Source: Nocardioides alkalitolerans DSM 16699
Lineage (GTDB): Bacteria; Actinomycetota; Actinomycetes; Propionibacteriales; Nocardioidaceae
DNA: 64,000 nt
Reading direction: 5' to 3'
Assembly (NCBI RefSeq): GCF_000426525.1
Contig: NZ_KE384533.1
Coordinates: 124,001 to 188,000 of the forward strand
The first letter of the stretch is position 1. Each line of letters begins with the position of its first letter. Both the position numbers and the translations under genes were made by a program. The notes under the pieces were generated by a model, which was given only the letters and a program-made list of their open reading frames with translations, searched no databases and had not been told where the DNA came from. Below, piece after piece: positions 31,849-40,136 of the stretch.

Positions 31849-32096
31849 AGCGCCCCGGCGAGTCCGCGGCCCTCTACGTCGACATGGTCCGGTCGGTCGA
31901 GCCCGGCGACTACATCGTCACCGGCACCGGCCGCACCTATCTGGTCGACGCCGTGCGCGTCCAGGAGCGCGGCAAGCACGTCGGCCGACAGCACCTCACC
32001 ACCGTCGTCATGGAGCCGGGTCATGAGCCCGAGGCCGACGCGACGGTCCACCGCATCAGCTGGTACCGCCGGCCCCGATCGAGGAGCACCCGATGA
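31845..32096 (+). CDS. Small conserved early phage protein
   Basis: 83 residues, GTG start. Contains YIVTGTGRTYLVDAVRVQER, a beta-rich core seen in small actinophage proteins of unknown role. ATGA overlap with the nuclease gene. Confidence 0.58.
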   Translation: MKRPGESAALYVDMVRSVEPGDYIVTGTGRTYLVDAVRVQERGKHVGRQHLTTVVMEPGHEPEADATVHRISWYRRPRSRSTR

Positions 32097-32512
32097 TCAG
32101 CGACCACCGCGCCCGCCGGCGGCCGTTCGCGCAGACCTCCGCTGACCACCTCGTCGACGCGCTCGACCGAGCGTCCTTCCGGTACGCCGGCGAGGCCGAG
32201 CTGCAGCGCGGTCTGGCGAACGTCCTCGACGAGGCGGCCCGCCGCGCACCGACCGGCCACCCCATGGTCGTGTCCCGGGAGGAGCGCCTCACCGACGGCC
32301 GGATCGACTTCCTGGTGACGACCCCGCACGCGTTCGTCGGCATCGAGGTGAAGGTCGCGTCGTCGGCCGAGACCGTCGAGCGGCAGCTGCGCCGCTACGC
32401 CCCCGACGTCGACTGGCTGATCCTCGTCACCACCCGCAGTTCGCACCGCTCCCTCGAGGGGCTCATCGATGAGACCCCCGTGACGGTGGAGTGGATCGGG
32501 GGCCTGCGATGA
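32093..32512 (+). CDS. PD-(D/E)XK nuclease (VRR-NUC-like)
   Basis: 139 residues. The restriction-endonuclease-like core is visible: Glu34/Glu36 in YAGEAELQ on the first helix, Asp72 in GRIDFLV and the E-x-K pair Glu85/Lys87 in IEVKV. Next is a helix with RQLRRYAPDVDWLILVTT. Family members cut DNA in repair and recombination, often together with a SNF2 or DEAD helicase. The very next gene is a SNF2 helicase with an ATGA overlap, so the two probably act together on branched or host DNA. Confidence 0.75.
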   Translation: MISDHRARRRPFAQTSADHLVDALDRASFRYAGEAELQRGLANVLDEAARRAPTGHPMVVSREERLTDGRIDFLVTTPHAFVGIEVKVASSAETVERQLRRYAPDVDWLILVTTRSSHRSLEGLIDETPVTVEWIGGLR

Positions 32513-34191
32513 CCGCCCCGTCGACGTTCGGGACGCTCTCGTGGGAGCCCACCTCCAACGGCGGCCTGTTCGTGTTGCAGACGGTCCCGTGGGTCACGAT
32601 GCGGGTGAAGCGGATGTTCCCCCGCATGGAGCAGCGCTCGACCCCGGGCCTGTGGCTGCGCGCAACCCCGGAGGTCGCCCGCGACCTCGAGTGGCTCCTG
32701 ACCCGCTACCCCCTCGAGATGAGCAAGCCCACCGCGGTCGTGGTGTCCGACCTCGCCGCCGAGCACCGCGAGCGGGAGAGCACGCGCGCCCTGATCCTCG
32801 CCGGCGACCACCGCCTCGACCTGAAGGAGCCAGCCCGCCCGGCCCGCGAGTACCAGCTCGTCGCGGCCGACCTCGCCCTCTCCACGGGACAGTTGCTCCT
32901 CGCTGACGACGTCGGCCTGGGCAAGACGTTCTCGTCGCTGCTGATGCTGCGCGACCCCGACACTCTCCCGGCCGTCGTCGTCACCCTCACTCACCTCCCG
33001 AAGCAGTGGGCCGGGGAGGTCGCGAAGTCCCTGCCGTGGCTGACCACCCACGTCGCGACCCGCGGCCAGGCGTACGACGTCGAGGCCGACGTGCTGATCC
33101 TCAACTACGCCAAGCTGGCCGGCTGGTCCGAGCACCTCGCCGGCCAGGTCCGCACCGTCATCTTCGACGAGGTCCAGGAGCTTCGTCGCACCGGCTCGGC
33201 GAAGTACATCGCCGCCAAGCGCCTCGCTGAGCCCGCGTCGTGGCGCATGGGCCTCTCCGCCACCCCCGTCTACAACTACGGCGGCGAGATCTTCTCCATC
33301 TTGCAGATCCTCGCCCCCGACGCGATCGGCTCCCGCCAGGAGTTCTTCCGCGAGTGGGGCGGCACGGAGATGGCCCACGACCGTGTCCGCCTGAAGGACC
33401 CCGGCGCGCTCGGCACCTACCTGCGCGACCAGGGCCTCATGCTGCGCCGCACCCGCACCGACGTGCACCGCGAGATCCCCGACCCGATCCGCATCGTCCA
33501 CACGATCGACCACGACCCCTCCGAGCTCGACGCGATCGCCGGCGACGTCACCGCCCTGGCCCAGCTCATCGCTGACTCCGACGCCAACCCCAAGGAGCGG
33601 TTCCGCGCGTCGGGTGAGATCGACTGGCGGATGCGGCAGGCCACCGGACTCGGGAAGGCGTCGTACGTCGCTGAGTTCGTCCGGCTGCTCCTCGAGTCGG
33701 AGGAGAAGGTCGTGCTGTTCGGATGGCACCGCGCCGTCTACGACCACTGGCTCGACGCCCTGGCCGAGTTCAACCCGGTGCTCTACAGCGGCTCGGAGTC
33801 CACCAACCAGAAGAACGCCGCCAAGGCCGCGTTCGTCGACGGCGAAGCCCGCGTCCTGATCATGTCGCTGCGCTCCGGCGCCGGCCTCGACGGGCTACAG
33901 CACGTCTGCTCGATCGCGGTGTTCGGGGAGCTCGACTGGTCCCCGGAGATGCACAACCAGTGCATTGGCCGACTGGCCCGCGACGGCCAGGAAGCGACCG
34001 TCGCCGCCTACTTCCTCATCACCGACGACGGCACCGACCCGCTCATGGCCGAGGTCCTCGAGCTGAAGCGCCAGCAGTCGGAGCCCCTGCGCGACCCCAA
34101 CCTCCCCCTCGTCCAGACCAACGACGCCGGCATGAACCGCGTCCGGCTCCTGGTCGACGCCGTCCTCTCTCGATCGGAGACCACACGATGA
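32509..34191 (+). CDS. SNF2-type DNA helicase/translocase
   Basis: 560 residues from the ATG at 32509. Motif I is LLLADDVGLGKTFSS (129-143), motif II is FDEVQ (about 219-223, DEVQ instead of DEAH), and motif III is GLSATPVYN. C-terminal motifs appear in MSLRSGAGLDGLQHV and HNQCIGRLARDGQ (motif VI arginine finger). It uses ATP to translocate on duplex DNA and remodel protein-DNA or branched structures. It is coupled to the PD-(D/E)XK nuclease gene. The pair is recurrent in phages but its exact role is not established here. Confidence 0.9.
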   Translation: MTAPSTFGTLSWEPTSNGGLFVLQTVPWVTMRVKRMFPRMEQRSTPGLWLRATPEVARDLEWLLTRYPLEMSKPTAVVVSDLAAEHRERESTRALILAGDHRLDLKEPARPAREYQLVAADLALSTGQLLLADDVGLGKTFSSLLMLRDPDTLPAVVVTLTHLPKQWAGEVAKSLPWLTTHVATRGQAYDVEADVLILNYAKLAGWSEHLAGQVRTVIFDEVQELRRTGSAKYIAAKRLAEPASWRMGLSATPVYNYGGEIFSILQILAPDAIGSRQEFFREWGGTEMAHDRVRLKDPGALGTYLRDQGLMLRRTRTDVHREIPDPIRIVHTIDHDPSELDAIAGDVTALAQLIADSDANPKERFRASGEIDWRMRQATGLGKASYVAEFVRLLLESEEKVVLFGWHRAVYDHWLDALAEFNPVLYSGSESTNQKNAAKAAFVDGEARVLIMSLRSGAGLDGLQHVCSIAVFGELDWSPEMHNQCIGRLARDGQEATVAAYFLITDDGTDPLMAEVLELKRQQSEPLRDPNLPLVQTNDAGMNRVRLLVDAVLSRSETTR

Positions 34192-34808
34192 CCAACCTGA
34201 CCGGCCGCATGGCCATCAGCGCTCGCGTCAACGAGCTCGACCCGCCCGCACCTCACCCGCTCACCGACGCGATCGCGCACGTCATCTGCGTCATGGGCGG
34301 TCACCTCCCCAACCAGGACAACGAACGCCCCGACGCGTGCACCTACCACCGCAAGCACGCCGCGGCCGCGCTCGAGAAGGCCGGGGTGAGGCTCGACTCC
34401 CCCGCCACCGGCGACCTCCCTCCCCGCACGTGGGACCCGATGTGTCACCCGACCGGCGCCGAGCTGTTCGCGTGGGTCCGCTCGTTCGGGCCGGGCCACG
34501 ATGCCGCGGTGGCGATCGACCGCCTCGACCGCGCCGTGTCCGACTCGATCGAGCTCGACGGCCTGCGCCACCTCATCGCCGGCCTGGCCCGGGAGACGGC
34601 GGCCGTCATCAACGCCCGCCCGGCCGGCTCCCGGCCGTGGACCCCGAACGAGTACTCCACCTCCGGTCTGGGCGGCACCGTGCACGTGAAGGTCGCATGC
34701 AACGGCTGCGGCCGCCTCCTGGGCGACCCGCTTCCGGGTGAGCTCGAGGCCCTGGTCGCCGGCGAGGGCATGCCCGACCTGCGACCCGAGTGCGGGTGCA
34801 ACCCGTGA
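34188..34808 (+). CDS. Early phage protein with Cys/His pairs (unknown)
   Basis: 206 residues. There is a GGHLPNQDNERPDACTYH segment near the N-terminus and a second metal-type pair CNGCGRLLG near residue 168, with PECGCNP at the end. The last part looks like a small zinc ribbon. The middle is helical and acidic. No enzyme motif is present. TGATG overlap with the next gene. Confidence 0.62.
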   Translation: MTNLTGRMAISARVNELDPPAPHPLTDAIAHVICVMGGHLPNQDNERPDACTYHRKHAAAALEKAGVRLDSPATGDLPPRTWDPMCHPTGAELFAWVRSFGPGHDAAVAIDRLDRAVSDSIELDGLRHLIAGLARETAAVINARPAGSRPWTPNEYSTSGLGGTVHVKVACNGCGRLLGDPLPGELEALVAGEGMPDLRPECGCNP

Positions 34809-34981
34809 TGGCCACCTCGACGATCGCCCGCACCCCCGTGGAGCGCTGCGACGCGCAGATCGCTCTCTCGGCCCGTGCCCGCCTGACGTGCATCCGTGCC
34901 CGGGCCCACGCCGGCGACCACCGCACCAGCAACGGCACGGCATGGACCCAGCCCACCCACATCAGGGCGGTGACCCGATGA
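34808..34981 (+). CDS. Small protein with C-x-x-H-G-x-H type motif
   Basis: 57 residues. The core CIRARAHAGDHRTSNGTAW follows a Cys at residue 13. The next gene carries a similar module (HGHEAQHRSADGTVW), so the two are related at this motif. The pattern resembles a short zinc-binding or metal-dependent fold widespread in actinophages, function unknown. Confidence 0.58.
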   Translation: MATSTIARTPVERCDAQIALSARARLTCIRARAHAGDHRTSNGTAWTQPTHIRAVTR

Positions 34982-35430
34982 AGCCCCACCCCTTCGAGCC
35001 CAGGTACGACGGCAGCGCATGCCGCGTGATCGTCGAGGTCGTGGACCACCGGCCGGTGGAGTGCGGGAAGCAGCCCGACGAGGAACCTCACGACGGCACT
35101 CGCCACCAGCCCCCGGACCTGGAGTTCCCGCCTCCGTCGTGCCCGTTCTGCTGGCAGGACTGCGACTACGACGACGGCCCGTTCTGCGAGCCGTGCGGTG
35201 TCAGGTGGAGCAGCAACGGCACGGCCGGCCGCTGGGACGACCCCGCGTTGCCGGCGTGCACGTCCTCCTACAAGCCGCACGACCATGCAGCCCTCGGGGC
35301 TGAGAACGAGCGCATCCGCCACTTCCGTCTCTACTGCCTCCTGCCCCATGGCCACGAGGCCCAGCACCGCTCCGCCGACGGCACGGTGTGGGCTGACCAC
35401 CAGGCGACCGACACGGCGGTGACCCCGTGA
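34978..35430 (+). CDS. Cysteine-rich early phage protein
   Basis: 150 residues. Two CxxC pairs, CPFCWQDCDYDD and FCEPCGVRW, form a likely zinc ribbon in the middle. The C-terminal part has LYCLLPHGHEAQHRSADGTV, the same module as in the preceding gene. ATGA and GTGA overlaps tie it to both neighbours. No function can be read. Confidence 0.6.
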   Translation: MKPHPFEPRYDGSACRVIVEVVDHRPVECGKQPDEEPHDGTRHQPPDLEFPPPSCPFCWQDCDYDDGPFCEPCGVRWSSNGTAGRWDDPALPACTSSYKPHDHAALGAENERIRHFRLYCLLPHGHEAQHRSADGTVWADHQATDTAVTP

Positions 35431-36338
35431 CGACGATCTCTCAGCACGCCCGCCTCACGGAGCTGCTCGTGGAGCACCTCGGGTGGGACTGGCCCGCGGC
35501 CCCGGACGTTCCCGCCAGCGGCCGGGAGGTCTGCTCCGACGTCGCCACCCAGCTGATCGCCGCCGGCGTCCAGCTGGCCCCGAGCCTCACCACGGCTCAG
35601 GTCGACCCGGACGACGACGCGATGGGCCAGGCGATCGACCGTCTCCGCGAGGCCGCCGACACCCAGCACGTCGCGACCTTGAAGTGGCAGCAGGCCGCGG
35701 CCGTCCTGCGAAAGCTGTTCTGGCTTATCCAGCTGCACGACCACGGGGCGGTCCCCGTCCGGGTGCTCCTGCCCGCGGCGGAGCCCTGCACTTCAGCGAT
35801 GACCGACCCCCCGATCGACTCCACGAGCGCCGCCATGATCAACACCCTGCGAGGCGCTGCCGGAAGCGTCCCGCCCGCACCTCGCCGGGACGCACTGCTG
35901 CGAGACGCGGCAGCCCACATCGAGACCCTCGCTCGCGACAAGGCTGCTGTGGTGGGCGAGCGGGACGAGTACGGGTCGCGTCTCGTCGCGACCGCCACCC
36001 GCGAGGAGTGGGAGTACGGCGTCGACTACACGCGCGAGGTGGGACGGCATGTCTACGACGGCTGGAGGGGCCCCTTCACCGACCTGAACGAGGCGCGGGC
36101 GAGCGCTGCCGCGCTCCTCGACGGCAAGGTCATGCGCCGTCGCCCCGCCACGCCGTGGGTGCCCGTAGAGACCGAGGGCGGTGAGCCCAGCCGGTCGATC
36201 GAGGACCTGATCGAGCGGTCTTCTCTCGGCACCCCTGAGGCGAAGGCTGCGCGGGCGTCGGTGTCGGACGAGCACGCCGCTCGCGTCGTTGCCCGTGCCC
36301 ACGAGCTCGACCGCGAGGACGGCGGTGGTGAGCGATGA
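35427..36338 (+). CDS. Early phage protein (unknown)
   Basis: 303 residues with a GTG start overlapping the previous stop. The first half is helical (two Leu-rich stretches around 70-115). Residues about 145-185 could form a short coiled coil (RRDALLRDAAAHIETLARDK). A later part, EWEYGVDYTREVGRHVYDGW, is beta-rich and resembles small domains in actinophage orphans. I do not recognise a function. Confidence 0.6.
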   Translation: MTTISQHARLTELLVEHLGWDWPAAPDVPASGREVCSDVATQLIAAGVQLAPSLTTAQVDPDDDAMGQAIDRLREAADTQHVATLKWQQAAAVLRKLFWLIQLHDHGAVPVRVLLPAAEPCTSAMTDPPIDSTSAAMINTLRGAAGSVPPAPRRDALLRDAAAHIETLARDKAAVVGERDEYGSRLVATATREEWEYGVDYTREVGRHVYDGWRGPFTDLNEARASAAALLDGKVMRRRPATPWVPVETEGGEPSRSIEDLIERSSLGTPEAKAARASVSDEHAARVVARAHELDREDGGGER

Positions 36339-36619
36339 GCGACCACCCGCACCAGGCCGTCCCCGAGGGCAAGTACGAGGTGAGCCCCGCCGAGTGGGCT
36401 CTCGTCCTCAGCGACTGGAAGCGCAGCGACGCGAATGTCACGGTGCACCTGCGTGGCGGGATCAGCGTCGGTCCCGGGAAGGTCACCAACATCCCCGGCG
36501 GCGTGATCGCGAGTGGCGGGCTGCGGGCTGCTGCCCGAAGCCCCTACGGCGACCCCGATCGCCGCTGGACTTTCGATGTCCGCGAGGTCATCGCCGTCAC
36601 CGCTGAGGCTGCCCGATGA
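36335..36619 (+). CDS. Small early phage protein (unknown)
   Basis: 94 residues, ATGA overlap. Beta-rich middle (ANVTVHLRGGISVGPGKVTN) with several glycines, then a DPDRRWTFDVREVIAV end. It could be a small SH3- or OB-like fold, but no family is recognised. Confidence 0.58.
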   Translation: MSDHPHQAVPEGKYEVSPAEWALVLSDWKRSDANVTVHLRGGISVGPGKVTNIPGGVIASGGLRAAARSPYGDPDRRWTFDVREVIAVTAEAAR

Positions 36620-36888
36620 GCGCGCTGGTGCCGTCGACCGAGATCGAGGCCAAGGTGGGCGCGTCTCGGCACGAGACGAAGCACCTCGGTCGGGCGGTGT
36701 CGGCCGAGCAGGTCGTCTACGTCCTCCACTCCAAAGAGTGCCGCGACAGCGGTATCGACCTCCGCGACTGCCCCTTCTCGACGGCACTGGACCGAGGCAT
36801 CGACACCGACCGCTGGGCGGGTCACCAGGACCAGGCCGTCGTGCTGGTCGTCGCTGAGCACGGCCGACTCGAGGTGGGTGCGCAGTGA
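36616..36888 (+). CDS. Small conserved actinophage protein
   Basis: 90 residues. The central HSKECRDSGIDLRDCPFSTA and LDRGIDTDRW with QDQAVVLVV is a pattern I know from small actinobacteriophage early proteins of unknown role. Overlaps both neighbours by 4 bp. Confidence 0.6.
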   Translation: MSALVPSTEIEAKVGASRHETKHLGRAVSAEQVVYVLHSKECRDSGIDLRDCPFSTALDRGIDTDRWAGHQDQAVVLVVAEHGRLEVGAQ

Positions 36889-37088
36889 GGTCCTTCAAGC
36901 TCCGCGTCCTCGGCTTCACGGTCGCGTCTCTGACCGTCTCGGACAGCGAGCCGGAGACGACGGTCGGGGACGCCACGGCGAGCCCGGTGGGCTTCGCCAT
37001 GACGGCGCACCCGAGCGAGTCGGACCCGTTCCGCGCGGCGCCACCTGGCCCTGACGAGGAGCCCGACGAGGCGGTGCGTCGTGCGTAG
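36885..37088 (+). CDS. Small acidic-tailed early protein
   Basis: 67 residues. The first part, MRSFKLRVLGFTVASLTV, is a beta-hairpin common in short mycobacteriophage-type proteins. The rest is acidic and proline-rich. Its end overlaps the next gene by 8 bp. No function known. Confidence 0.55.
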   Translation: MRSFKLRVLGFTVASLTVSDSEPETTVGDATASPVGFAMTAHPSESDPFRAAPPGPDEEPDEAVRRA

Positions 37089-37293
37089 GCGCGCGTCGCG
37101 CCCCGTGTGCAGCGTGCCGTCGTGCTCGCGGGAGTCGTGGCGTCGCTACCTGCCTGGGTGGCGGTGCGCGGAGCACACCCCAGCGGCTCTCGCGGGCCGT
37201 GCCGAGGTGGCACCGGACCCGGCGCTGACCATGGCGGGCCTGATCGCCGCGGCCCGGGCCGAGGTCGACGAGCTCGAGCGGGTGCCTGCGTGA
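37081..37293 (+). CDS. Small basic Cys/His protein (unknown)
   Basis: 70 residues, GTG start within the end of the previous gene. An N-terminal Cys9/Cys15 pair and RCAEH at about 28-32 suggest a small zinc site. The C-terminus is an alpha helix with acidic residues. Confidence 0.52.
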   Translation: MRRRASRPVCSVPSCSRESWRRYLPGWRCAEHTPAALAGRAEVAPDPALTMAGLIAAARAEVDELERVPA

Positions 37294-37595
37294 GCCGGCG
37301 CAGGTCCCGGTCGGCGCCGCAGTGCCGTCGCTGTCACCAGGTCGTCGTGTGGTTCGGCTCCCCGCACGGCGCCGGCCGCCGACCATTCGACCCCAAGGTC
37401 CTCTCGGGCCGCGACGACTCGTCTGCGGGTGCGTTCCCGGTCTGGGCGAACCGCGCCTGGCGGACGGTCGACCTGATCGCGGAGCTGATGGTCGTCCGCT
37501 CTTGCTCGTCGTCCGCGGCCGAGTCCGAGGCCCGTGACCTCCCCTGGCACCGCACCCACGTGTGCCCCACCGATGATTCACAGGAAGGCCCCTGA
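37290..37595 (+). CDS. Small zinc-ribbon-like protein (unknown)
   Basis: 101 residues, GTG start overlapping the previous stop. The CRRCHQVVVWF segment near the N-terminus gives a CxxCH pair; a late HTHVC adds further possible ligands. Basic N-terminus (SRRRSRS). Immediately precedes the replication-type gene with a caggaagg Shine-Dalgarno sequence inside its end. Confidence 0.52.
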   Translation: MSRRRSRSAPQCRRCHQVVVWFGSPHGAGRRPFDPKVLSGRDDSSAGAFPVWANRAWRTVDLIAELMVVRSCSSSAAESEARDLPWHRTHVCPTDDSQEGP

Positions 37596-38459
37596 GTGGA
37601 CTGGGTCAAGCTCCCCACGAACTACTACCTCGACCCGGCGATCATCGCTGCCGGCGACGAGGCCGAGATGCTGTTCGTTCGAGCGTTCGCCTACGCTGGC
37701 GACCACGAGACCGATGGGATGATCCCCGCCGCGGCGATCATCCGTCTGACCCCGCACAACCCTGCCGAGCGAGTTGCCGCGCTGCTCCGCGAGGGCCTGT
37801 GGGTCGAGGTCGAGAACGGCTACCGGATCGCCCGCTGGTGGGACGACCTTCAGGAGACCGCCGCGTCTCTCGAGGGCAAGCGCGCCGCTGAGCGCGACCG
37901 CCAGCGTGCGTACCGGGAGCGCAAGAAGCAGGCGTCCGCCGCGGCGCCTGGTGATGGTCCCCGCGCCGCCGGGGCGTCACGCCGTACGTCACGCGTGACA
38001 AACGCCGCTGTCACACCCCCAGAGGTAGAGGTAGAGGTAGAAACTGCTGCTGCCGCAGCAGTACCCGCCGCGGCGGCCGCATCGTCAACCGCCGAACCGA
38101 CCAACGTCGCCGGCGGCCTGCCGGTCGCAGTCGACATCCTCCGGACTCGACTGCAGGGCCACACCCAGCTCGCCGCCCTCCGCTTCGACCAGCTCACCCG
38201 CACCCAGCTGGCCGACCTCGAGCAGCTCGTCGACACCCACGGCGACGCCCGCCTCGTCGACGTCGCGGTCCGCACCTGCCGGCCCACCCCGCCGGTGTCG
38301 GTCGCGGCGTTCCTCGGCACCTGGCGATCGCTGCCGCCTCCCGGGCAGCGCCTCGCCGTCGTCGCGGCCCGCTGCGACGTCCACGACTGGGTCGCCCTCG
38401 ACCAGGCCGGCACCTGCCGCTCCTGCGCCGCAGACCGACTCGCGGGCGGTGACCGATGA
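37596..38459 (+). CDS. Replication-initiation-type protein (DnaD/Lin1244-like N-terminus)
   Basis: 287 residues, GTG start after caggaagg. The N-terminal 100 residues (MDWVKLPTNYYLDPAII, FVRAFAYAGDHETDGMIP, AALLREGLWVEVENGYRIA) fit a winged-helix module seen in phage replication proteins. A helix with WDDLQETAASLEGKRAAERD follows. A low-complexity Val/Glu/Ala linker (about 142-170) is encoded by gaggta repeats and a ctgctgc/gcagcag hairpin. The C-terminus has a CDVHDWVALDQAGTCRSC zinc-type end. It may load or recruit host helicase. No polymerase or primase gene was found near it. Confidence 0.65.
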   Translation: MDWVKLPTNYYLDPAIIAAGDEAEMLFVRAFAYAGDHETDGMIPAAAIIRLTPHNPAERVAALLREGLWVEVENGYRIARWWDDLQETAASLEGKRAAERDRQRAYRERKKQASAAAPGDGPRAAGASRRTSRVTNAAVTPPEVEVEVETAAAAAVPAAAAASSTAEPTNVAGGLPVAVDILRTRLQGHTQLAALRFDQLTRTQLADLEQLVDTHGDARLVDVAVRTCRPTPPVSVAAFLGTWRSLPPPGQRLAVVAARCDVHDWVALDQAGTCRSCAADRLAGGDR

Positions 38460-38929
38460 GCCCCCTTGAGCGTCGTACGCCGCTTCAGCCGGGCCAGGGC
38501 CTGCGCCGCACCCCGATGCGCCGCACGGGCCGCAAGCCGGTCGCCCGGCGCCGCGACACCGGCCCCTCGTCCGCTGTCCGCGACATCGTGGCCGCACGGT
38601 GCGGCGGCCGCTGCGAGATCTGCGACCGCCCCCTCGCCGGCACGCCCTGGTCACGCCACCACCGCAACCCGCGCCAGATGGGCGGCAAGCGCCGCGCCGG
38701 GATCAACGAGGCCTCGAACCTTCTCGCGATCTGCGGCACCGGCACCACGGGCTGCCACGGCCGCGTCGAGGCCAACCGCCGCGTCGCGTACACCGCCGGC
38801 TGGCTCGTCCACGACCGCGACGACCCCCGCCTGGTCCCCGTCGAGCTCGCACGCGGCCTCACCTGGCTCGACGACGACGGCATGTACCTGACCACCCCAC
38901 CCAGCACCACCGAGACGGGAGCACCGTGA
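38456..38929 (+). CDS. HNH endonuclease
   Basis: 157 residues, ATGA overlap. The N-terminus is basic. The HNH motif is clear: Cys53/Cys56 in CEICDRPL, His68-His69 in SRHHRNPRQMGG, Asn88 in ASNLL, and Cys93/Cys100-His101 in AICGTGTTGCHGRV. This is the form seen in free-standing phage HNH nucleases that nick or cut DNA, possibly in packaging or recombination. It is separate from the HNH gene beside the terminase. Confidence 0.88.
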   Translation: MSPLERRTPLQPGQGLRRTPMRRTGRKPVARRRDTGPSSAVRDIVAARCGGRCEICDRPLAGTPWSRHHRNPRQMGGKRRAGINEASNLLAICGTGTTGCHGRVEANRRVAYTAGWLVHDRDDPRLVPVELARGLTWLDDDGMYLTTPPSTTETGAP

Positions 38930-39744
38930 GCCGCAGCAACACCGAGCCCGCACCCACGGCCGGCCACCAGAGCCGCGTCCTCGAGGACCTCCTCGTCGAC
39001 ATCAGCGTGCTGCTCACCAAGATCCGCGCCGACGCCCCACTGATCCAGGCCCTCTCCGACACCCGCCAGGCCCGCCGTCCCTACGTCGCCCACTCCACCC
39101 GCCTGAAGGCCGGCGCCGCGTACGCCGAGCACAAGGCCGACGCCCGCCTCGCCCAGGCGAATGGGTTCCCCGGGCTCGCGGCCGCGCCGGCCCCGGGCAA
39201 CATCGGCGGCTGGGCGACCGCCGCAGAGATCGACGTCATCCTCCGCCACCAGCTGCGCCGCCTCATCGGGGCGTACGAGGCCGCCGGCGTCGTACCGGTA
39301 CGCCTGGGTGCGCTGGTCCGCGCCACCCGCGACGGGGACCGCTCGAGCGTCGTCGGCTGCATCGACGCCGTCCGCGAGCTCACGTACGGCGTCCGTGGCG
39401 TCGCCCTGGCCCGGGACCTGCTCTCCGATCTGCAGTACGCCCTCGACCTGGGCGAGCAGCTCCTCGACGGCGACGACCGCATGGACCTCTCGGGCGACTG
39501 CCCCCACTGCGCTCAGCGGTCCCTCGTGGTCTACGTCCGCGCCGGGATCATCCGCTGCGAACGCGAACGGGACAGCAGCGGCCAGCGCGTGCCCTGCGTG
39601 TGCGGCAGCGACACCTGCTCCTGCGCCACCGACCCCACGGTCTCGCACTCCTGGCTCCGCGAGACCCGCTACTACGCCGCCTCCTGGCAGGCCCTGTCCG
39701 ACCACCTCAAGGCCACAGACCCGAACCGAAAGGCAACCCAGTGA
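38926..39744 (+). CDS. Early phage protein with C-terminal zinc ribbon
   Basis: 272 residues, GTG overlap with the HNH gene. Helical through most of its length with a long N-terminal region. The C-terminal part has CPHCAQRSLVVYV and IIRCERE...VPCVCGSDTCSC, a zinc-ribbon-like cluster with many Cys. No catalytic motif. Probably a nucleic-acid or protein-binding factor. Confidence 0.6.
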   Translation: MSRSNTEPAPTAGHQSRVLEDLLVDISVLLTKIRADAPLIQALSDTRQARRPYVAHSTRLKAGAAYAEHKADARLAQANGFPGLAAAPAPGNIGGWATAAEIDVILRHQLRRLIGAYEAAGVVPVRLGALVRATRDGDRSSVVGCIDAVRELTYGVRGVALARDLLSDLQYALDLGEQLLDGDDRMDLSGDCPHCAQRSLVVYVRAGIIRCERERDSSGQRVPCVCGSDTCSCATDPTVSHSWLRETRYYAASWQALSDHLKATDPNRKATQ

Positions 39745-40136
39745 CCACTGCCCCGGCAGGCAACCTGCCGTACCTCACCCCGGCCATGACCGCCGACCTG
39801 ATCGAAGTACTCGCGGCCGAGACGAAGACCGCGCTGGTGCTCTGCCCCAACGTGACGAGCGGACGTCAGGCCATGCTCGACCTCACCACCGAGATGCTCG
39901 CCGCCGACCTCAGCTACGAGGCCCGCTGGAGCCGCAGCCACGAACGCGTGTACGTCCGCGAGCTCGGCTCCTGGGTGGTGTTTCGGTCGACGGGCAGCAG
40001 CGGCCACCGCGGCCTCGTGGTCGACCTCCTGGCGATCCGCACCCTCGAGCACGACACCGACCCCACGGACGACCCCAACTTCGTCCTCGGCCCCATCCTC
40101 CGTCCTGACGGCCAGATCAGGAGGTACACCGCATGA
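39741..40136 (+). CDS. Small early phage protein (unknown)
   Basis: 131 residues, GTGA overlap at the start. A mixed alpha/beta sequence with no clear motif. Ends with an ATGA overlap to the membrane HNH-like gene. Confidence 0.56.
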   Translation: MTTAPAGNLPYLTPAMTADLIEVLAAETKTALVLCPNVTSGRQAMLDLTTEMLAADLSYEARWSRSHERVYVRELGSWVVFRSTGSSGHRGLVVDLLAIRTLEHDTDPTDDPNFVLGPILRPDGQIRRYTA

